From: ZC4RG20 sp963702105
GTDB taxonomy: Bacteria > Pseudomonadota > Gammaproteobacteria > Steroidobacterales > Rariloculaceae
DNA length: 64,000 bases
Assembly (NCBI GenBank): GCA_963702105.1
Contig: OY969712.1
Location: 2,976,001 to 3,040,000 of the forward strand
Direction: 5' to 3'
Positions 61,754 through 64,000 of the stretch are shown here, one piece after another. Under the pieces are notes generated by a model. The model had not been told where the DNA came from, searched no databases, and was given only the letters and a program-made list of their open reading frames with translations. The position numbers and the translations under genes are program-made. Position 1 is the stretch's first letter. Every line of letters starts with the position of its first letter.

Positions 61754-63481
61754 TCAGAAGTCGTCGTCGACGATCGTCACCGCGGCCGTCAGCAGGGGCC
61801 CCTGCTGACGGCCGCTCGGTGAAAGCAGACTCGCATCGACGTAGAAGCGCTCGCGCGGCTCCGGCACGGAGTCGTCCGTGATCGGCACGAAGACCGTCAA
61901 GTCGGACTGCCCAGCCGCGAAAGTTTCGACGACCCGGCCAACGTCGCCGAAGTCGTCGCCGGCCTTCGCCGTGCCGCTGCGGGTCCACCATACGATCCGC
62001 GCCGGGGCCGTCGCGTTGCCCCGGCGAATCTCGATGGGCACGACTGTGTCGCCCTCGTGCGCCACGATGGAGGTCTGGGCGAAGTAAACGGTGTCCGGCG
62101 AGGACGGCGCCGCATGCACCGATGCCGGCGCCGCGGCTTCGGCCGGAGCGCGCGCCCCGGAATCCTCTGCGCGGCGGTCCTGCTCTGGGAATTTCCGCTC
62201 CTTGCTCGAAGGCTCCGGCTCCGCGTTCGGTCCGCCGGACTGAGCCGGTTTCTCGGCGCCCGGCTCGTCGGTCGCCGCCCCGGGAGCCGACGCCGGGGAC
62301 GGCCGCGCCGCTGCCGGGGGCGCGCCGCGACTTCGATCGCCCGGCGACCCGCGCGGCGTTTCGGCGCCGGCATCAGGGGACGCCTCGGCGCGCGCGGGAG
62401 GAGGCGCACGTTCGGAAGGCGCGGGATCCTCGTGGCCCGCGGGCCGGAGCAGATCGGCCGCACGGCGGGCCGCCGGATCGACGACGTAGTGGTCCACCGC
62501 GGCGGCGGCGCGCGAATAGAGCGCGTCCGCGCGGCTGCCTATCCCCTCCGGGCCCAGCGCCAGCACGGCGAAGACCGAAAGCGCGACGAGCGCGACCGCC
62601 GCGAGGATCGTCGCGGCGCGGCCGGCGATCGACGGCCCGCGCGAGGTAGGCGGAGACGGACGTTCGCGCCGCTTCGGCACAGGGCCGAGCCCGGCCAGCA
62701 ACTGGCCGATGCTGCGCGTGCGCTCGTCCCTTCCCTTGAGGCCGGCGCGCAAAGCCCGCCACTGCTTGCGCGACAAGCCCTTGATGCGCGCAGGCACGGT
62801 CGGGCGGCGGCCGCTGCGCGCAGGTGTCGACAGGTAGGGCGGCGGCCGCGCGCCGGAAAACAGCTCGTACGCCAAGGCAGCGAGGCCATAAATGTCGTCG
62901 CGCTCGTCGACGGGAAACGGACCGCTGCGGGCGAGGCAAGCGGCGGAGAACAGGATCTTGACGTTGCGCCGGCCGGCGACGACGACGTTCTCGGCGCGAA
63001 CGTCCCCGTGTACGACCCCGGCCTCGTGCGCATACTCCAGCGCATCGCCGACGGCCTGCACGACCTCGAGTGCCTCCTTGCGCGAAACGAGCTCCGGCTG
63101 CAGGCTGTCGATCACGTTGCGCAGCGGCTCGCCGTCCACGAACTCCATCGTCATGAAGTGCGTGCCGGCTTCGTAGCCGAAATCGTACACGGCCGCAATC
63201 CGCGGATGCTCGAGGCGCCGCACGGTCTCGAACGCGCGCTCGAACGCCGCAAGCTGCTCGGGCGAGGATGCCACTTCGCGCGGCAGCACGAGCAGCGCGA
63301 CCTCGTGCGGCTCGCCCCACCGATCCGGCCGCCGCCGGTCGAACGCGCGGTACATTCTGCCGAAGCGGCCCTGGTCGAGCCGTTCGTGCACCGCGAAGCG
63401 GCCGCCGAGCCCGCTCGGCACCTCGTCCGTCGCGCTCCGCTCGGGACATCCGCCGGTATTGCCCAGCATGATGGGATCCAT
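61754..63481 (-). CDS. Membrane protein with degenerate Ser/Thr kinase domain and C-terminal Calx-beta domain
   Basis: This 575-residue protein has an N-terminal Hanks-type kinase fold (residues 28-265), a membrane helix (about 290-309), a long disordered Pro/Ala/Glu-rich segment (350-480), and a Calx-beta domain (about 485-575, ending VTIVDDDF). The kinase domain lacks key residues. The VAIK position reads VALL, so the ATP Lys is missing. The catalytic loop reads H158-G-D-V-R-A-E-N. The DFG motif is replaced by ILFSAAC. It is therefore probably a pseudokinase that senses or scaffolds. The Calx-beta part would lie in the periplasm. It starts 4 bases after a membrane glycosyltransferase gene. 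Confidence 0.85.
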   Translation of the reverse strand: MDPIMLGNTGGCPERSATDEVPSGLGGRFAVHERLDQGRFGRMYRAFDRRRPDRWGEPHEVALLVLPREVASSPEQLAAFERAFETVRRLEHPRIAAVYDFGYEAGTHFMTMEFVDGEPLRNVIDSLQPELVSRKEALEVVQAVGDALEYAHEAGVVHGDVRAENVVVAGRRNVKILFSAACLARSGPFPVDERDDIYGLAALAYELFSGARPPPYLSTPARSGRRPTVPARIKGLSRKQWRALRAGLKGRDERTRSIGQLLAGLGPVPKRRERPSPPTSRGPSIAGRAATILAAVALVALSVFAVLALGPEGIGSRADALYSRAAAAVDHYVVDPAARRAADLLRPAGHEDPAPSERAPPPARAEASPDAGAETPRGSPGDRSRGAPPAAARPSPASAPGAATDEPGAEKPAQSGGPNAEPEPSSKERKFPEQDRRAEDSGARAPAEAAAPASVHAAPSSPDTVYFAQTSIVAHEGDTVVPIEIRRGNATAPARIVWWTRSGTAKAGDDFGDVGRVVETFAAGQSDLTVFVPITDDSVPEPRERFYVDASLLSPSGRQQGPLLTAAVTIVDDDF

Positions 63482-63485
63482 GGGG

Positions 63486-64000
63486 CTAGCGGGACAGCGC
63501 GTCGGACAGCGGCGGCTCGGGCCGCTCCTGACCCGCGAGGGCTGGACGCTCCCTTCGTCCCAGCCCTGCGTCGATGATGTCCGCGACCCGGTAGTCCTTG
63601 AGGTCCTTCGCGTGCGTGAAGATGATGAGCTCGCCGAGCAGGCCGAGCGCGAACAACTGCACGCCGAGCACGACGAAAAGACAGGCGAGCAGCAATGCCG
63701 GCCGGTCCCCAAGCGGCTGCGCGAACACGAGCCGCTGCACGAGCAGGACGGCGACGACGAGCGCGCCGACGCCGAAAGTCACGCTGCCTATCATCCCGAA
63801 GAAGCGCAGCGGCTTCTTCGTGAAGCGCACCAGAAAAAACACCGTGAGCACGTCGAGGAAGCGGTGGACGTACTCGCGCAGCCGGTAGCGCCCCTTGAAG
63901 TCGTCGCGCTGCGACTGGCGGAGATCCACCTCCCGTACGCGGAAGCCTTGCTTCGCCGCGAGCACGGGCAGCAGCCTGTGCTGCTCGCCATAAATCGTGA
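63486..64000 (-). CDS. Family 2 glycosyltransferase, C-terminal part (cut by window end)
   Basis: The frame is open to the window edge and gives the last 171 residues. It reads TIYGEQHRLLPVLAAKQGFRV and then a DLRQSQRDDFKGRYRLREYVHR stretch, shown here in part. Two membrane helices follow (PLRFFGMIGSVTFGVGALVV and LLLACLFVVLGVQLFALGLLG). This pattern is typical of dolichyl-phosphate-mannose-synthase-like GT2 enzymes that glycosylate lipid carriers for cell-envelope polysaccharides. The catalytic domain lies outside the window. The C-terminal tail is Pro/Glu/Arg-rich. Confidence 0.85.
   Translation of the reverse strand, partial: TIYGEQHRLLPVLAAKQGFRVREVDLRQSQRDDFKGRYRLREYVHRFLDVLTVFFLVRFTKKPLRFFGMIGSVTFGVGALVVAVLLVQRLVFAQPLGDRPALLLACLFVVLGVQLFALGLLGELIIFTHAKDLKDYRVADIIDAGLGRRERPALAGQERPEPPLSDALSR

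Overview
The window is very GC-rich, gene-dense DNA from the chromosome of a Gram-negative bacterium. A TonB-dependent receptor, an RND tripartite efflux system, lipoproteins, PQQ dehydrogenases and a glcB-type malate synthase point to the Pseudomonadota, most likely a GC-rich gammaproteobacterium. That placement is an inference from gene families; no rRNA or tRNA gene was seen. Both ends cut through genes.

Layout. 0-6 kb: end of an unknown protein, then a TonB receptor and a flavocytochrome pair of the 4-cresol/eugenol hydroxylase type. 6-10 kb: an IMP dehydrogenase of the eukaryotic sequence type, a decayed MacB-type permease and two small conserved proteins. 10-15.3 kb (minus strand): an operon of AMP-forming acyl-CoA synthetase, E1 alpha, E1 beta, E2 and a stand-alone acyl carrier protein. 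15.4-21.6 kb: sulfite dehydrogenase SoxCD, a glutathionyl-hydroquinone reductase and two membrane proteins. 21.7-27.3 kb: four exported esterases (PHB-depolymerase-like, SGNH, CE15 glucuronoyl esterase, tannase family), probably acting on plant cell-wall esters. 27.4-36 kb: malonyl-CoA synthetase, a frameshifted MFS transporter, a quinohemoprotein dehydrogenase with a lanthanide-type Asp, a soluble PQQ sugar dehydrogenase, and a hydrolase fused to a carboxymuconolactone-decarboxylase-like domain.

36.2-44.6 kb holds the most striking locus. An ECF-like sigma factor and a B12-binding protein with no DNA-binding domain stand next to a tightly coupled five-gene operon: desaturase, aldehyde dehydrogenase, second desaturase/oxidase, acyltransferase, glycosyltransferase. 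This is the gene set expected for an acylated, glycosylated C30 carotenoic acid (staphyloxanthin-like). The B12 protein keeps several CarH-type photoreceptor residues, so light control is a reasonable hypothesis. Its reading frame is broken in this sequence.

44.7-49.6 kb: a RraA-family protein, a LEA-type lipoprotein, a second PQQ dehydrogenase and asnS. 49.8-58.2 kb: a sulfide/persulfide-type resistance locus. A two-cysteine ArsR regulator is divergent from an operon encoding DUF2892, an SQR-like flavoprotein, an outer-membrane factor, an adaptor, an RND pump and DUF302. 58.3-64 kb: malate synthase G, a c-di-GMP-I (GEMM) riboswitch ahead of a surface lipoprotein, a membrane pseudokinase with a Calx-beta domain, and the end of a glycosyltransferase.

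Paired inverted repeats (core AAAGGGGTCAGAGCCCTTT) lie at gene ends near 27.3, 34.5 and 49.7 kb, with a half copy at 44.6 kb. Several short tandem repeats occur, the clearest an eight-copy 14-bp array inside the efflux operon.
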